Assembly: GCA_024281095.1 (NCBI GenBank)
Contig: JAMXLJ010000018.1
Span: forward strand, 1-37,750
Reading direction: 5' to 3'
DNA: 37,750 bases
Source of the DNA: Acidimicrobiia bacterium
GTDB lineage: Bacteria > Actinomycetota > Acidimicrobiia > IMCC26256 > JAMXLJ01
Under the pieces are notes generated by a model that did not search any database, was not told where the DNA came from, and saw only the letters and a list, made by a program, of their open reading frames with translations. The position numbers and the translations under genes are program-made. This document shows, one piece after another, positions 1 to 8,658 of this stretch (position 1 is its first letter; each line of letters opens with the position of its first letter).

Positions 1-139
1 GTCCGTCGGGCGGGCGGTCCGGCGGCTCGTCGTGACCGTCCTTGCCGTCGTCGTGCACCAGTGCCGTCGGTGTTCCAGCGGAGAACCAACGCTGCTCGTG
101 CCGCCCGTACGGATCGAGGTACCACCCCTCGGCGTCCAT
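1..139 (-). CDS. DUF2510-like N-terminal protein, partial (5' end only)
   Basis: The gene runs leftward off the window edge, so only the first 46 residues are seen. It starts at the ATG whose complement is at 137-139 and reads MDAEGWYLDPYGRHEQRWFS, then a PTALVHDDG stretch and an acidic, proline-rich tail. The GWY-DP-G-x-H-x-x-RW pattern is the short N-terminal DUF2510-type module common on actinobacterial membrane or secreted proteins. The function of the module is unknown. It points the same way as the ATPase gene to its right, 136 bp away, but an operator-like palindrome at 175-191 lies in that gap, suggesting its own promoter. A GGAGGA lies rather far upstream, so the start is probable, not certain. 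Confidence 0.6.
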   Translation of the reverse strand, partial: MDAEGWYLDPYGRHEQRWFSAGTPTALVHDDGKDGHDEPPDRPPDG

Positions 140-174
140 GCCAGGAGAGAATCATCCTCCAAGCGGATCCATCG

Positions 175-191
175 TCATCCTGATCGGGCGA
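175..191. promoter_or_regulatory. Operator-like palindrome, TCATCC-TGATC-GGGCGA (one mismatch)
   Basis: The site matches the window-wide 17-bp palindrome TCAYCC-N5-GGRTGA at all but one position (GGGCGA for GGGTGA). It lies 35 nt before the start of the leftward DUF2510-like gene. An extra TCATCC half-site with a GGAT follows the wrong spacing at 152-168. Confidence 0.5.
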
Positions 192-275
192 TTGCGCGAG
201 CCGGTGCGGCCACCACCCGCCATGACTGCGCGGCATGTCGTCGGCGGCCGCGGCCGCGCACCGGCGTCACCGCGG

Positions 276-3014
276 TCATGATGACGTCACACGCCGTCCC
301 GCTGAGCCGGTTCGCTTGCGGACGAGCAGCTTTCCGACCTCCCACACGATCAGAAGTCCGATCGCCGGAACCAACGACCACGCGAACTGGCGCATGTCGA
401 GCTCGGCGGTACCGAGAATGCGCCGCAGGGCATCCATCTGGGTGCACAGCACCGCAACGACGAACTCGCCGAGGGCCACCCAGTTCATCTGTTTGCTCTC
501 GAAGGCCGCGGTCGTCAGCGCCGTCGCCGTCTCACTCCGGCACTCGAACGCGGCGACGATGAGCATGAGCGCGAACGAGGTGAACGCCATGGATTGGCCG
601 ACGGCGACACTCCCGAAATGATGCTTACCGAGCTGGATCAAAGCGAGCATGCCCACGGACATCGCCAGCCCGACGAGCGAGACGGTAAGGATCAGCCCTC
701 GCGTCAGGACCGACTGGCCACGGGGCTCCGGGTGACGTGCCATGAGCCCGGGCGTCTCGAAGTCGAAGCCGAGCGCGAAGCCGAACGGCGCGTTGACGAG
801 GAAATGGATCCACAAGACCTGCGCGGGCGTGAACGGCTCGCCGGCCGCGATGTTGAACAGCGTCGCGCCGAGGAACGTGGCAACGAAGGCTACGAGAAGG
901 ACGAGCACGAAGCGGATGTACTTCGTGAGGTTGTCGTAGATCTTGCGGCCCTGCTCGACGGCGTAGACGATCGTGGCGAAGTTGTCGTCGGACAGGATCA
1001 TCCGCCCCGCGTTCTTCGCGACTTCGGTGCCGCTGCCCATTGCGATCCCGATGTCGGCCGCCTTGATGGCGGGCGCGTCGTTCACGCCGTCGCCGGTCAT
1101 CGCGACGACGTCGCCCCGCTTCTTGAGCGTCTCGGCCAGCATGACCTTGTGCTCCGGTGCCACCCGTCCCACGACGCCGATCCGGTCGATTCGCGCGAGC
1201 CGTTCTTCTTCGGACATCGCCGCGAAGTCGGCGCCGAGGATGGCTTCACCGGAGATGCCGACTTGTTTGGCGATCGCAGCGCCCGTCGTGACGTCGTCGC
1301 CCGTGACCATGCGCACGCGTATGTGTGCAGCCTGCGCGTTCGCGACCGCGGCCTTCGACTCGTCCCGCGGCGGATCCACCATGCCGACGAGGCTGGTCAT
1401 CTCGAGGTCCGTGACGTAGGCGAGCAGATCAGCCGACGGGTCGAACCGCTCCGGATCGATGTCGCGCACGGCCGCGGCCATGACCCGACGTCCTTCGCGC
1501 TCCATGCGCTCCATCTGCGCCTGTGCGCGATGGGCCAAGTCGTCGTCCCAGGTGATCGTCGCTCCTGCAGATCGAGCGGTCGTGGCCCGGCCCATGACGG
1601 CGGGCGCCGCGCCTTTGACGAAACAGCGGACCACGGGCCGTCCGGCGGCGTCGCGTGTCGTGTTGAACGTCGCCATGAGCTTGTAGGTCGGATCGAAGGG
1701 CAGGGTCGCGACCCGTGGCAGCTTCTCCCGCGTTCCGGCGATCTCGAGGCCGGCCTTGTACGCGAGCACGAGCAGCGCGCCCTCGGTCGGGTCGCCGACG
1801 ACGCGGCCGTCCACGAGCTCGGCGTCGTTCGCGATGAGATACGGGAGGATCGCGTCATCGAGCGTGTCTGTTGCGCCCGCGGCGTGCTGCACGGTTCCGT
1901 CGAGGCCGTAACCGATGCCGGAGATGGTGTACCGGTCCGTCGGGTCGACCACCTCGACGGCCGTCATCTGGTTCATCGTCAGGGTGCCGGTCTTGTCGGA
2001 GTTGATCGCCGACGTGAAGCCGAGCGTCTCGACGGAAGGTAAGTCCTTGACGATCGCGTTTCGCTTGGCGAGGTCGACACTGCCGAGCGACAAGATCACC
2101 TGTGTCACGGTAGGAAGCGCCTCGGGTATCGCGGCGATGGCGAGCGACACCGCGCTCACGAACAGTGCGTCCCACGCGCGGCCCCGGGCCCGACCGAGGA
2201 CGAACATCACGATCATGGTGAGTCCCGCGGCTGATGCGATCCACACGCTCAACCGGTTGAGCTCCCGTGTGAGCGGCGATTGCTCGACCGCCGTCGCGCG
2301 CAGCATTCCGGAGATCTTTCCCAGTTCGGTGTCTGCGCCCGTGGCGGTCACGACCATGGTGCCGCTGCCGTGCGTCACGGGCGTGTTCATGAACGCCATG
2401 TTCGACTGGTCGCCCGGCCCGAGCCCGTTCCCGCTGAGCGCACCGGCGTCCTTGGCGGCCGGCACACTCTCGCCCGTCAAGGCAGACTCGTCGATCTGCA
2501 GTGCGCTCGCAGCGACGATGCGGCCGTCGGCGGGCACCTGATCCCCGGCCGCGATGGTCACGACGTCGCCGACCACGAGTTGCTCGGCCGGCATGTCGCG
2601 ATCGACGCCGTCGCGCCGCACGCGCGCGCTCGCCTTCATCATCGACTTCAGCGCGTTCATCGCGCTCTCCGCCTTGCCCTGCTGGCGAAGGCCGACAACG
2701 GCGTTGAAGAGCGTGAGCAGCACCAGGACCACGGCGGTGCTCCACTCCTGGATCGCCAACGAAACGATCGCCGCGCCCGAGAGGATGAGCTGCATGTAGC
2801 TGCGGTACTCGTCGACGAACCGCCGCCACCCGGGGATAGCCGGCTCCTCCGGCAGCGCGTTGGGGCCGTTCGCAGCGAGCAGCTGATCCGCCGTCGCGGA
2901 CGACAGGCCGACCGCAGTGTCGACGCCGAGTGCGCTTTCGACCTCCTCCGGCGAATGTCTGTACCAGCCGGGTTCCGGCGCCGGTGCCGGCGGCTGTTCG
3001 ATCCGTATCGTCAT
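276..3014 (-). CDS. P-type ATPase, type II-like, cation uncertain
   Basis: This is a 912-residue membrane pump. An N-terminal cation-ATPase domain (about 15-70) is followed by the actuator TGES motif at 180-183, PEALP in M4 at 297-301, the phosphorylated aspartate D340 in DKTGT, and later the TGD and TGDGVNDAP hinge motifs. All catalytic residues are present, so it should hydrolyse ATP. By eye against SERCA, the M5/M6 calcium ligands are not kept: the M6 N-x-x-TD stretch reads HFLVNAP here, and the M5 Asn and Glu are hydrophobic. The glutamate in M4 remains. I therefore do not call it a calcium pump. Start is ATG with GGAAGAG immediately before it. Mycobacterial CtpF, a DosR target, is a functional comparison only. 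Palindromes lie upstream at 3147 and 3321. Confidence 0.9.
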   Translation of the reverse strand: MTIRIEQPPAPAPEPGWYRHSPEEVESALGVDTAVGLSSATADQLLAANGPNALPEEPAIPGWRRFVDEYRSYMQLILSGAAIVSLAIQEWSTAVVLVLLTLFNAVVGLRQQGKAESAMNALKSMMKASARVRRDGVDRDMPAEQLVVGDVVTIAAGDQVPADGRIVAASALQIDESALTGESVPAAKDAGALSGNGLGPGDQSNMAFMNTPVTHGSGTMVVTATGADTELGKISGMLRATAVEQSPLTRELNRLSVWIASAAGLTMIVMFVLGRARGRAWDALFVSAVSLAIAAIPEALPTVTQVILSLGSVDLAKRNAIVKDLPSVETLGFTSAINSDKTGTLTMNQMTAVEVVDPTDRYTISGIGYGLDGTVQHAAGATDTLDDAILPYLIANDAELVDGRVVGDPTEGALLVLAYKAGLEIAGTREKLPRVATLPFDPTYKLMATFNTTRDAAGRPVVRCFVKGAAPAVMGRATTARSAGATITWDDDLAHRAQAQMERMEREGRRVMAAAVRDIDPERFDPSADLLAYVTDLEMTSLVGMVDPPRDESKAAVANAQAAHIRVRMVTGDDVTTGAAIAKQVGISGEAILGADFAAMSEEERLARIDRIGVVGRVAPEHKVMLAETLKKRGDVVAMTGDGVNDAPAIKAADIGIAMGSGTEVAKNAGRMILSDDNFATIVYAVEQGRKIYDNLTKYIRFVLVLLVAFVATFLGATLFNIAAGEPFTPAQVLWIHFLVNAPFGFALGFDFETPGLMARHPEPRGQSVLTRGLILTVSLVGLAMSVGMLALIQLGKHHFGSVAVGQSMAFTSFALMLIVAAFECRSETATALTTAAFESKQMNWVALGEFVVAVLCTQMDALRRILGTAELDMRQFAWSLVPAIGLLIVWEVGKLLVRKRTGSAGRRVTSS

Positions 3015-3146
3015 CTCTTCCGGCCTTTCGCGACCCGCGTCGGGTTGCTCGTGCGAGCCGGCTCGCGGTCAACCGACACAACTTGCGTGCCCATCGCTCG
3101 CCGGGCGCGGGTAAGACCAGCGTCCGGGCGAGTCGGGTCGCGGGCA

Positions 3147-3163
3147 TCGCCCAATGAGGATGA
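3147..3163. promoter_or_regulatory. Operator-like palindrome, TCGCCC-AATGA-GGATGA (one mismatch)
   Basis: One position differs from TCAYCC-N5-GGRTGA. It lies 132 nt upstream of the P-type ATPase start and on the ATPase side of the divergent gap. Confidence 0.5.
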
Positions 3164-3320
3164 AGGGTCGCTGTCAGCGGCGATGCCGGCACGACGAACT
3201 CCGCGTTCGCCCCGAAGTCGCCCGGGCTGCGCGCTCGCAGGGGAGTGCCGCGGCCACCGTCGGTTCCGTGCTCGACCTCATGGGTGAGCTGGCAGGACTC
3301 GGTCGCGAGAAGGTCGAGGA

Positions 3321-3337
3321 TCATCCAACCGGGGTGA
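3321..3337. promoter_or_regulatory. Operator-like palindrome, TCATCC-AACCG-GGGTGA
   Basis: This is a perfect match to TCAYCC-N5-GGRTGA, 56 nt upstream of the ATG at 3394. The short distance suggests it overlaps or abuts the promoter of the 3394-4137 gene pair. Confidence 0.75.
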
Positions 3338-3393
3338 TGGCAGACACCCGTTCGCGCGACACGCTCCGATCGGACCGGAAGGAAGGACATGAC

Positions 3394-3660
3394 ATGGCGA
3401 AGAACCACAACGGTGCGCCAGGGCTGCAGCTCAACAACCGGTTGTTGATCGGAAGTGCGGTTCTCGTCGGTGTGGCCGGGTTCGTTGGAGCGACCGGCCT
3501 GGTCCTCGCGGGCGCTGCGTTCACGTCCGCGGGGCGTCAGTGGGTTCGTTCGCTGGACCACCCTCCGAGTGAGACGGCGAAAACCATGGCCAACCGGCTC
3601 GTGGCCGCGACGTCGGCCGGTACGAAGGCCTGGCGGAGTGAGGCAACCCTCGGCAGATGA
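3394..3660 (+). CDS. Small membrane protein of unknown family
   Basis: The 88-residue product begins MAKNHNGAPGLQL and has one long hydrophobic segment at about 18-45 (alternating Val/Gly/Ala, possibly a hairpin). A polar tail follows with DHPPSETAKTMANRL. I chose the ATG at 3394 because GGAAGGA lies 6-8 nt before it and the upstream in-frame extension looks non-coding. I do not recognise the family. It is the first gene of an apparent pair with the DUF7144 gene 24 nt downstream, and a perfect palindrome lies 56 nt upstream. A role in the membrane under the same stress control as its neighbours is inferred. Confidence 0.7.
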   Translation: MAKNHNGAPGLQLNNRLLIGSAVLVGVAGFVGATGLVLAGAAFTSAGRQWVRSLDHPPSETAKTMANRLVAATSAGTKAWRSEATLGR

Positions 3661-3684
3661 CCGGGGCCCAAAAGGAGAGGCGCG

Positions 3685-4137
3685 ATGACGACGACAAGTG
3701 GTCGGGACCGCACCGTTTCGGCGGCGACCGACGATCAGCTCGTGGTGTATCCGGATGCACAACGCGGCTCGGGCTGGCTGTTCTTCGCCGGCACCGTGAT
3801 GGGCATCGCCGGAATCATGCGGATCGTGGATTCGATCTGGGCGTTCAGCTACCACGGAGCCTTGCCCGACAACTTGAAGGACGGTGTCCTCGGTTCGGAC
3901 CTGAAGAGCTACGCGTGGGCGTGGCTCGCCGTCGGGTGTGTCCTGATCCTGGCGAGCTTCCTCGTCCTCGTGCGATCGCAGTTCGCCCGCTGGATCGGAA
4001 TCATCGCCGCGGCGTTCGGGGCCATCAGCGCCGTCGCGTGGATGCCCTATTACCCCATCTGGTCGCTGACCTACGTCGGGCTCGGGGTGATGGTGATCTA
4101 CGCGCTCACCCGCTACGGCGGCCGGGAAGCGATATAG
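3685..4137 (+). CDS. DUF7144-family four-helix membrane protein
   Basis: The 150-residue product has a polar N-terminus of about 28 residues and then four hydrophobic segments. Conserved stretches include GWLFFAGTVMGIAG, PDNLKDGVLG, RSQFARWIGI and WMPYYPIWSL. These match the protein at 29888-30283 along nearly its whole length. This is the DUF7144 family of actinobacterial membrane proteins, whose function is unknown. The start is ATG with GGAGAGG just upstream. It follows the 88-residue gene by 24 nt and probably shares its promoter. Confidence 0.85.
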   Translation: MTTTSGRDRTVSAATDDQLVVYPDAQRGSGWLFFAGTVMGIAGIMRIVDSIWAFSYHGALPDNLKDGVLGSDLKSYAWAWLAVGCVLILASFLVLVRSQFARWIGIIAAAFGAISAVAWMPYYPIWSLTYVGLGVMVIYALTRYGGREAI

Positions 4138-4157
4138 CGACTCCCTCGCGCGCCGTT

Positions 4158-4172
4158 TCAACCGCTGGGTGA
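4158..4172. promoter_or_regulatory. Short-spaced palindrome, TCAACC-GCT-GGGTGA
   Basis: It has the outer half-sites of the window motif, with one change, but a 3-nt rather than 5-nt spacer. It sits only 15 nt before the ATG at 4188. The altered spacing and position make it a doubtful member of the set. Confidence 0.25.
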
Positions 4173-4187
4173 GAGGTAGCACGCACA

Positions 4188-5573
4188 ATGGCGCGACGGG
4201 TGAGCGCGGCTACAGCGATCGTGGCGGGCTGCGCCGCGCCGGTCGGCGCGGTGCTGTTCGCACTCGGGCACATCGGGCTTCTGGTCGGCGTGCTCCTCGC
4301 CATCGTGTTCGCGGGCGCGATGGGCTGGGTGGCCGTGACCCGGCGCGGAGCGACACGCGTGATCGGGGCGACCCTCGCGTTGGCGGGGCTGATCGGAGCC
4401 ATGGTCGCATTCTTCGTCGTGCTGTCGGCGGAACGCGCTGTTCGCGACGTCGTCGTCATCGTTTTGCTCCTCGCACTCGCCGGTGTAGCTGCTCGGCACG
4501 CGCTCGAGGCCGAGACCGTTCGCGCCGACGAGGTGCCGGAGACGATCCCGGCGCCGCGGCCGGCGCACCCAGTGCTCCTGATGAACCCGAAGTCAGGTGG
4601 CGGCAAGGTCGAGCGGTTCGGGCTCGTTGAAGAGGCACGCCGCCGTGGCATCGATCCGATCGTGCTCGGCCCGGATGACGACTTCTACGAGAAGGCCATG
4701 GATGCGATCCATCGCGGTGCCGATGCTCTCGGTGCCGCCGGGGGCGACGGCTCCCAAGCGGTTGTCGCAACCGTCGCGCTCCAACACGATCTGCCCTATG
4801 TGTGCATCCCGGCCGGAACAAGGAATCACCTGGCGCTCGACCTGGGTGTCGACCGCGACGACGTCGTGGGTTCGCTCGATGCGTTCGTCGACGGGAGGGA
4901 GCGGCGAGTCGACGTCGGCGTTGTGGGTGACCGCGTCTTCGTCAACAACGTGTCGTTCGGCGTGTACGGCGAGATCGTGCAGTCGGAGGAGTACCGGGAC
5001 ACGAAGGTGCGCACGGCGGCAAACATGCTTCCCGACCTGTTGGGCCCCGGCGGACGCGCTCCAGAGCTGCGGTTCAAAGGGCCCGACGGCAGGCCCCGGC
5101 GAACGACGGATCTCGTTCTCGTGTCGAACAATCCGTACAACGTCACACGGACAGGCGGGTTCGGTACGCGGCCACGTCTTGATTCAGGCACGCTTGGGAT
5201 CGTGAGCATCCACGTGTCCGACGCCGCGCGCGCGGCCCAGCTCACGGCCATGCAGGCGTTGGGGCGGATCCGCGACTTTCCCGGCTACGACGAGTGGACC
5301 ACTGAACGGTTCGAGCTCGAGGCCGACGGACCCCTCGCGGCCGGCATCGACGGTGAATTCGTCAAGGTCGAGCCTCCGGTCGTCGTCACGATCCGACCGG
5401 GCGCGCTGCGCGTCCGGCTCGCTCCCGGTGCGCCCGGCGCGTCACCCGCAGCAAGAGCCAGACGAATGGACCGGCCGACGTTCCGCGCCCTGTGGAATCT
5501 CGCGTGGCACGGAAGCACGACGAACGGTCACTCGCCGTCGAAACGATCCGCGTCTACCGGACCGGCGTCCTGA
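4188..5573 (+). CDS. Diacylglycerol kinase / LCB5-like lipid kinase with N-terminal membrane domain
   Basis: The 461-residue protein has about four N-terminal transmembrane segments (roughly 10-105) and then a DAGK/sphingosine-kinase-type catalytic domain. Visible motifs are the NPKSGGGK nucleotide loop at 133-140, the GGDGS signature at 185-189 (GGDGT in most members) and PAGTRNHLALDLG a little later. Such enzymes phosphorylate a lipid alcohol with ATP at the inner membrane face; which lipid is used here cannot be read. A C-terminal basic tail continues past the fold. Its last 46 nt overlap the 3' end of the convergent SulP gene. It follows the DUF7144 gene by 50 nt, so it may be the third gene of that operon. 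Confidence 0.8.
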   Translation: MARRVSAATAIVAGCAAPVGAVLFALGHIGLLVGVLLAIVFAGAMGWVAVTRRGATRVIGATLALAGLIGAMVAFFVVLSAERAVRDVVVIVLLLALAGVAARHALEAETVRADEVPETIPAPRPAHPVLLMNPKSGGGKVERFGLVEEARRRGIDPIVLGPDDDFYEKAMDAIHRGADALGAAGGDGSQAVVATVALQHDLPYVCIPAGTRNHLALDLGVDRDDVVGSLDAFVDGRERRVDVGVVGDRVFVNNVSFGVYGEIVQSEEYRDTKVRTAANMLPDLLGPGGRAPELRFKGPDGRPRRTTDLVLVSNNPYNVTRTGGFGTRPRLDSGTLGIVSIHVSDAARAAQLTAMQALGRIRDFPGYDEWTTERFELEADGPLAAGIDGEFVKVEPPVVVTIRPGALRVRLAPGAPGASPAARARRMDRPTFRALWNLAWHGSTTNGHSPSKRSASTGPAS

Positions 5574-7321
5574 GTCGCCGCGCTCCGAGGCTCTTCCTGT
5601 CTGATCGCGCCGATCGCGTCGTCGATGGACGCGTAGAAGCGGTCGCGATCCAGCGTTTCGAAGAGACCGTAACGCCAGATCAGGTCGTGAAGACGGCTGC
5701 GCATCTCCACGAAGGCCATGTGAACGCCCAACCCGTTGAGCTCGATGTCGAGACGTTCGAGCATCTCGGCGGCGGTCACATCCACATCGGTGATCGCCTG
5801 ACACTGCAAGACGACCCAGGACGGGTGCCGGTCGCGAACGAGGCGGCGGATCTGCTGTCGAAACGAACCCGCGTTCGCGAAGAACAGCGGTGCCTCCCAC
5901 CGGTACACGACGATGCCGGGTATCTCCTGGACGTCCTCATGCGTTGCGACGTCGTGCCATTCGTTGGTTCCGACGAGACGCCCCAGTACCGCGCCGGGCG
6001 GCCACCAGATGCGACGAAACACCAGGAACACGGCCAGGACGATGGCGATGACGATGCCGGCCAGCACACCGAACACGATGACGCCCGCCGTCGCGACCAG
6101 CGACAACAGCACCGCGCTCTTTCGCACGCGCGAGTACCGGCGCAGGGTCGCGATGTTCAACAACGACAACGCAGCGGCGATCACGACCGCAGCGAGTGCG
6201 GACTGCGGCAAATCGGCGAGTAGTGAGTTGAAGAAGACAAGGAGCAGTACCACCAGGCTGGCGCCGATCAGACCCGTCATTTGGGTCTTCGCGCCGGCCT
6301 GGTCAGCGACAGCTGTACGTGACCCACTCGTCGAGACGGCGAAACCCTGGAAGAACCCTGCGGCAACGTTCGCAGCACCGATGCCGATCATTTCCTGGTT
6401 CGCCTCGACCTCGTCACCGCGTCGCGCCGCGAAGCTCGAAGCGGTCGCGATCGTGTCGGTGAGTGAGACGAGCGTGATACCGAATGCAGCGATGAGGAGC
6501 GGCCCGAGGTCGTGGACACCGGTCCACGGCAGCGACGGCGTCGGAACACCGCGTGGCAGTGTACCGACGGTCTTGACTCCCTCGGCGCTCAGCCCGAAGG
6601 CGGCCGAGACGAGCGTGGCACCCACGACGGCGACGAGCACGGCGGGCACTCGTGGCACGAGCTTCGGCAACGCGATCAACGTCACCAGTACCGCCACGCC
6701 GACCAAGAGTGCGGCCCCCTTGGTCTGATCGAGACCCCTGACGAACGCCTCGACCTCGCCGGTGAACGTGTCTGCGTCGGTCGAGAAGCCGAAGAGCTTC
6801 GGGAGCTGACCGACGATGATTGTCACGGCGAGCCCGTTCATGTAGCCGATCTGCACCTCAGTCGACAGCAGATCGGCAACGAAGCCGAGCTTGGCTGCGC
6901 CGAGTCCGATCTCGATCAGACCGACCATGACCGCGAGCATCCCGGCGAGCGCGATGGCGGTGGTGCTGTCGCCGGCGACGAAAAGCGGTGTGATGGCAGC
7001 AAGGATCAACGGGGAGACGGACGAGTCCGGGCCGAGCACGAGCACCTTCGACGGACCGAATACTGCGTACCCCACGAGGCATGCGATCGTCGTGTAGAGG
7101 CCGGTGACCGCGGGGAGCCCCGCCAGCTCCGCATAGGCCATGCCTTGCGGTACGAGGATGGCTACGAGCACCAGACCCGCGACGGCGTCGCTACGCAGCC
7201 ATGAGCGACGGTACGTGCGGCCGGCACGGATCCCGGGGATCCAACGGTCGACCGATCGGATGTGCGGCAAGTCGTCAGAACCGTTGCGGGACGAAATTGT
7301 GCGCCCGCACGGGTTCCACAT
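5528..7321 (-). CDS. SulP-family anion transporter with STAS domain
   Basis: The product of up to 597 residues has the SulP core of many transmembrane helices, opening with VPQGMAYAELAGLPAVTGLY, a typical SulP first-helix signature. A C-terminal STAS domain follows (from about 465), with TDVDVTAAEMLERLD. The family moves sulfate, bicarbonate or other anions across the inner membrane, coupled to ions; the substrate here is unknown. The ATG at 7321 overlaps the end of the PPK2 gene by 47 nt. A TTG at 7270, just past the PPK2 stop, is an alternative start. Both lack a good ribosome site, suggesting translation coupled to PPK2. Last gene of the leftward operon from 8778. Confidence 0.88.
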   Translation of the reverse strand: MWNPCGRTISSRNGSDDLPHIRSVDRWIPGIRAGRTYRRSWLRSDAVAGLVLVAILVPQGMAYAELAGLPAVTGLYTTIACLVGYAVFGPSKVLVLGPDSSVSPLILAAITPLFVAGDSTTAIALAGMLAVMVGLIEIGLGAAKLGFVADLLSTEVQIGYMNGLAVTIIVGQLPKLFGFSTDADTFTGEVEAFVRGLDQTKGAALLVGVAVLVTLIALPKLVPRVPAVLVAVVGATLVSAAFGLSAEGVKTVGTLPRGVPTPSLPWTGVHDLGPLLIAAFGITLVSLTDTIATASSFAARRGDEVEANQEMIGIGAANVAAGFFQGFAVSTSGSRTAVADQAGAKTQMTGLIGASLVVLLLVFFNSLLADLPQSALAAVVIAAALSLLNIATLRRYSRVRKSAVLLSLVATAGVIVFGVLAGIVIAIVLAVFLVFRRIWWPPGAVLGRLVGTNEWHDVATHEDVQEIPGIVVYRWEAPLFFANAGSFRQQIRRLVRDRHPSWVVLQCQAITDVDVTAAEMLERLDIELNGLGVHMAFVEMRSRLHDLIWRYGLFETLDRDRFYASIDDAIGAIRQEEPRSAATQDAGPVDADRFDGE

Positions 7322-8138
7322 AGCCGTCGGGCTCCTGCCGCGCAGGGAGCTCGACCTTCTCCGCCGAGAGAGGCTTGTACGGGATCTGGTCGAGGAGATG
7401 GCCGATGATGTTCAGCCGCGCCCGTCGTTTGTCGTTGGAATCGGCAACGTACCAAGGAGCGAAATGTGTGTCGGTCGCCGCGAACATGTCATCGCGGGCC
7501 CTCGAGTAGTCGTACCAGCGGCTGTACGACTTCAGATCCATGGGTGAGAGCTTCCACGTCTTGCGTCCATCGTCGATACGCGCCTCGAGGCGGCGCGTCT
7601 GCTCGTCCTGACCGACCTCCAGCCAGTACTTCAGCAAGATGACACCCGAGTCGATGACCGCCTTTTCGACGAACGGCACCAGCGCGAGGAATCGCTGACT
7701 CTCCTCCTCGGTGCAGAACCCCATGACGCGCTCGACGCCGGCGCGGTTGTACCAGCTGCGGTCGAAGATCACGACCTCGCCGCCGGCCGGCAGATGGGGC
7801 ACATAGCGTTGCATGTACATCTGGCTCTTCTCGCGGTCGGTCGGCGCCGGCAGGGCCACCACTCGGAAGATGCGTGGGCTCACCCGCTCGGTGAGCCGTT
7901 TGATCACGCCGCCTTTCCCCGCACCGTCGCGCCCCTCGAAGACGATGCAGACTTTCGCCCCTTCCCGCACGACCCATTGCTGAAGGTGTACGAGCTCGAT
8001 TTGAAGCAGCTCGAGCTCGTGCTCGTAATCCCTGCGTTTCATGCGCGCACCTGCGGCGCTCGTGACCCCAACTCCCGGGCTGCGCACATCTGCGCTCATG
8101 TTGAGGTGATGCTTCTTCTGCTTCTTCTTCTTCGCCAT
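7275..8138 (-). CDS. ppk2: Polyphosphate kinase 2 family protein
   Basis: The 287-residue product is a PPK2-type P-loop kinase, which transfers phosphate between polyphosphate and nucleotides (mostly NDP or NMP to NTP or NDP). The Walker A loop GRDGAGKGG is at 69-77 and the Walker B/lid motif DRSWYNR at 126-132. The full single-domain core follows, with WKLSPMDLKS and YVADSNDKRRARLN. The very basic N-terminus (MAKKKKQKKHH) is a lysine-rich extension that may touch polyphosphate. Length fits single-domain PPK2. It lies 52 nt after the CMD-like gene and overlaps the SulP gene, so it belongs to the leftward operon behind the palindrome at 8847. A role in energy reserve use under stress is inferred. 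Confidence 0.92.
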   Translation of the reverse strand: MAKKKKQKKHHLNMSADVRSPGVGVTSAAGARMKRRDYEHELELLQIELVHLQQWVVREGAKVCIVFEGRDGAGKGGVIKRLTERVSPRIFRVVALPAPTDREKSQMYMQRYVPHLPAGGEVVIFDRSWYNRAGVERVMGFCTEEESQRFLALVPFVEKAVIDSGVILLKYWLEVGQDEQTRRLEARIDDGRKTWKLSPMDLKSYSRWYDYSRARDDMFAATDTHFAPWYVADSNDKRRARLNIIGHLLDQIPYKPLSAEKVELPARQEPDGYVEPVRAHNFVPQRF

Positions 8139-8190
8139 CTCGCATCCTCGATCAGGACGTCGCCGCGAAGACCGCCCGGGCGCGAGCGCT

Positions 8191-8523
8191 CTACTCGCCG
8201 GGCGTCGAAGCCTCTTCGCCGGCGACGATCACCACACCGAGGGCCTCGGTAACGCCGACGGCTGCAGAAACCACCCGGGGAGTACCGATGATCGGTGCAA
8301 TGGCCACGAGAACGTCCTGCATCTGCTCGACTGTGACGCCGGATTCGACGGCCGCGCCGAGGTTGGCCAGATACGACAGCGGCCGCGCGTCCATTGCGGC
8401 GAGCGCGGCGAGGCGCACCAGCATGAGCTCGTTGTTGTCGAGGTTGCAACGTTCGATCGACTCCGCCGTGAGTGCGGCGACCGTGTCGAGAAGGGGGTGT
8501 TCGGCTGTTGTTACTTCGGACAT
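8191..8523 (-). CDS. Carboxymuconolactone decarboxylase (CMD/AhpD-like) family protein
   Basis: The 110-residue product carries the helical CMD fold, seen in LVRLAALAAMDARPLSYLAN and VTVEQMQDVLVAIAPIIGTPRV as separate pieces. No CxxC pair is visible, so an AhpD-type peroxidase role is not supported. Close relatives are annotated only as CMD-family proteins. I start it at the ATG at 8523 (MSEVTTAEH) because GAGGAG lies 7 nt upstream; the longer open frame from 8598 adds unlikely sequence. It is followed by PPK2 with a 52-nt gap and preceded by a tiny membrane peptide gene. Confidence 0.78.
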   Translation of the reverse strand: MSEVTTAEHPLLDTVAALTAESIERCNLDNNELMLVRLAALAAMDARPLSYLANLGAAVESGVTVEQMQDVLVAIAPIIGTPRVVSAAVGVTEALGVVIVAGEEASTPGE

Positions 8524-8658
8524 GAGTCCACTCCTCGCGTGAAAGGTGGCCGCACGGGTCGTGCCGCCGTCACCGTTGCACCAAGCCACCGTCAGCATGT
8601 GGCCTCGGCCAACTGGACGTCGTCCCCCAGAAGGGATGACCGTGCCGAAGGGTCCGTT

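Larger units (their letters stand above)
3015..3393. other. Divergent intergenic region with two operator-like palindromes
   Basis: This 379-bp gap separates the leftward P-type ATPase from the rightward small membrane protein gene. It carries the palindromes at 3147-3163 and 3321-3337, one better placed for each direction. I see no convincing coding sequence in it. An open frame from 3154 runs into the downstream gene, but its extra N-terminus looks like non-coding translation. Confidence 0.6.

Noticed and set aside
594-2042. Long rightward open frame (482 codons) across the ATPase gene
   Set aside because: It is a complementary-strand shadow of the P-type ATPase, very rich in Arg, Asp, Gly and Val, with no recognisable domain.
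3033-3045. ACCC-GCGTC-GGGT palindrome near the ATPase start
   Set aside because: The outer TCA/TGA positions are all wrong (four mismatches), so it is not counted as a copy of the motif.
1855-4188. Leftward 777-codon open frame
   Set aside because: It spans the ATPase in another frame and two rightward genes on the opposite strand; composition is arginine-rich noise typical of high-GC DNA.
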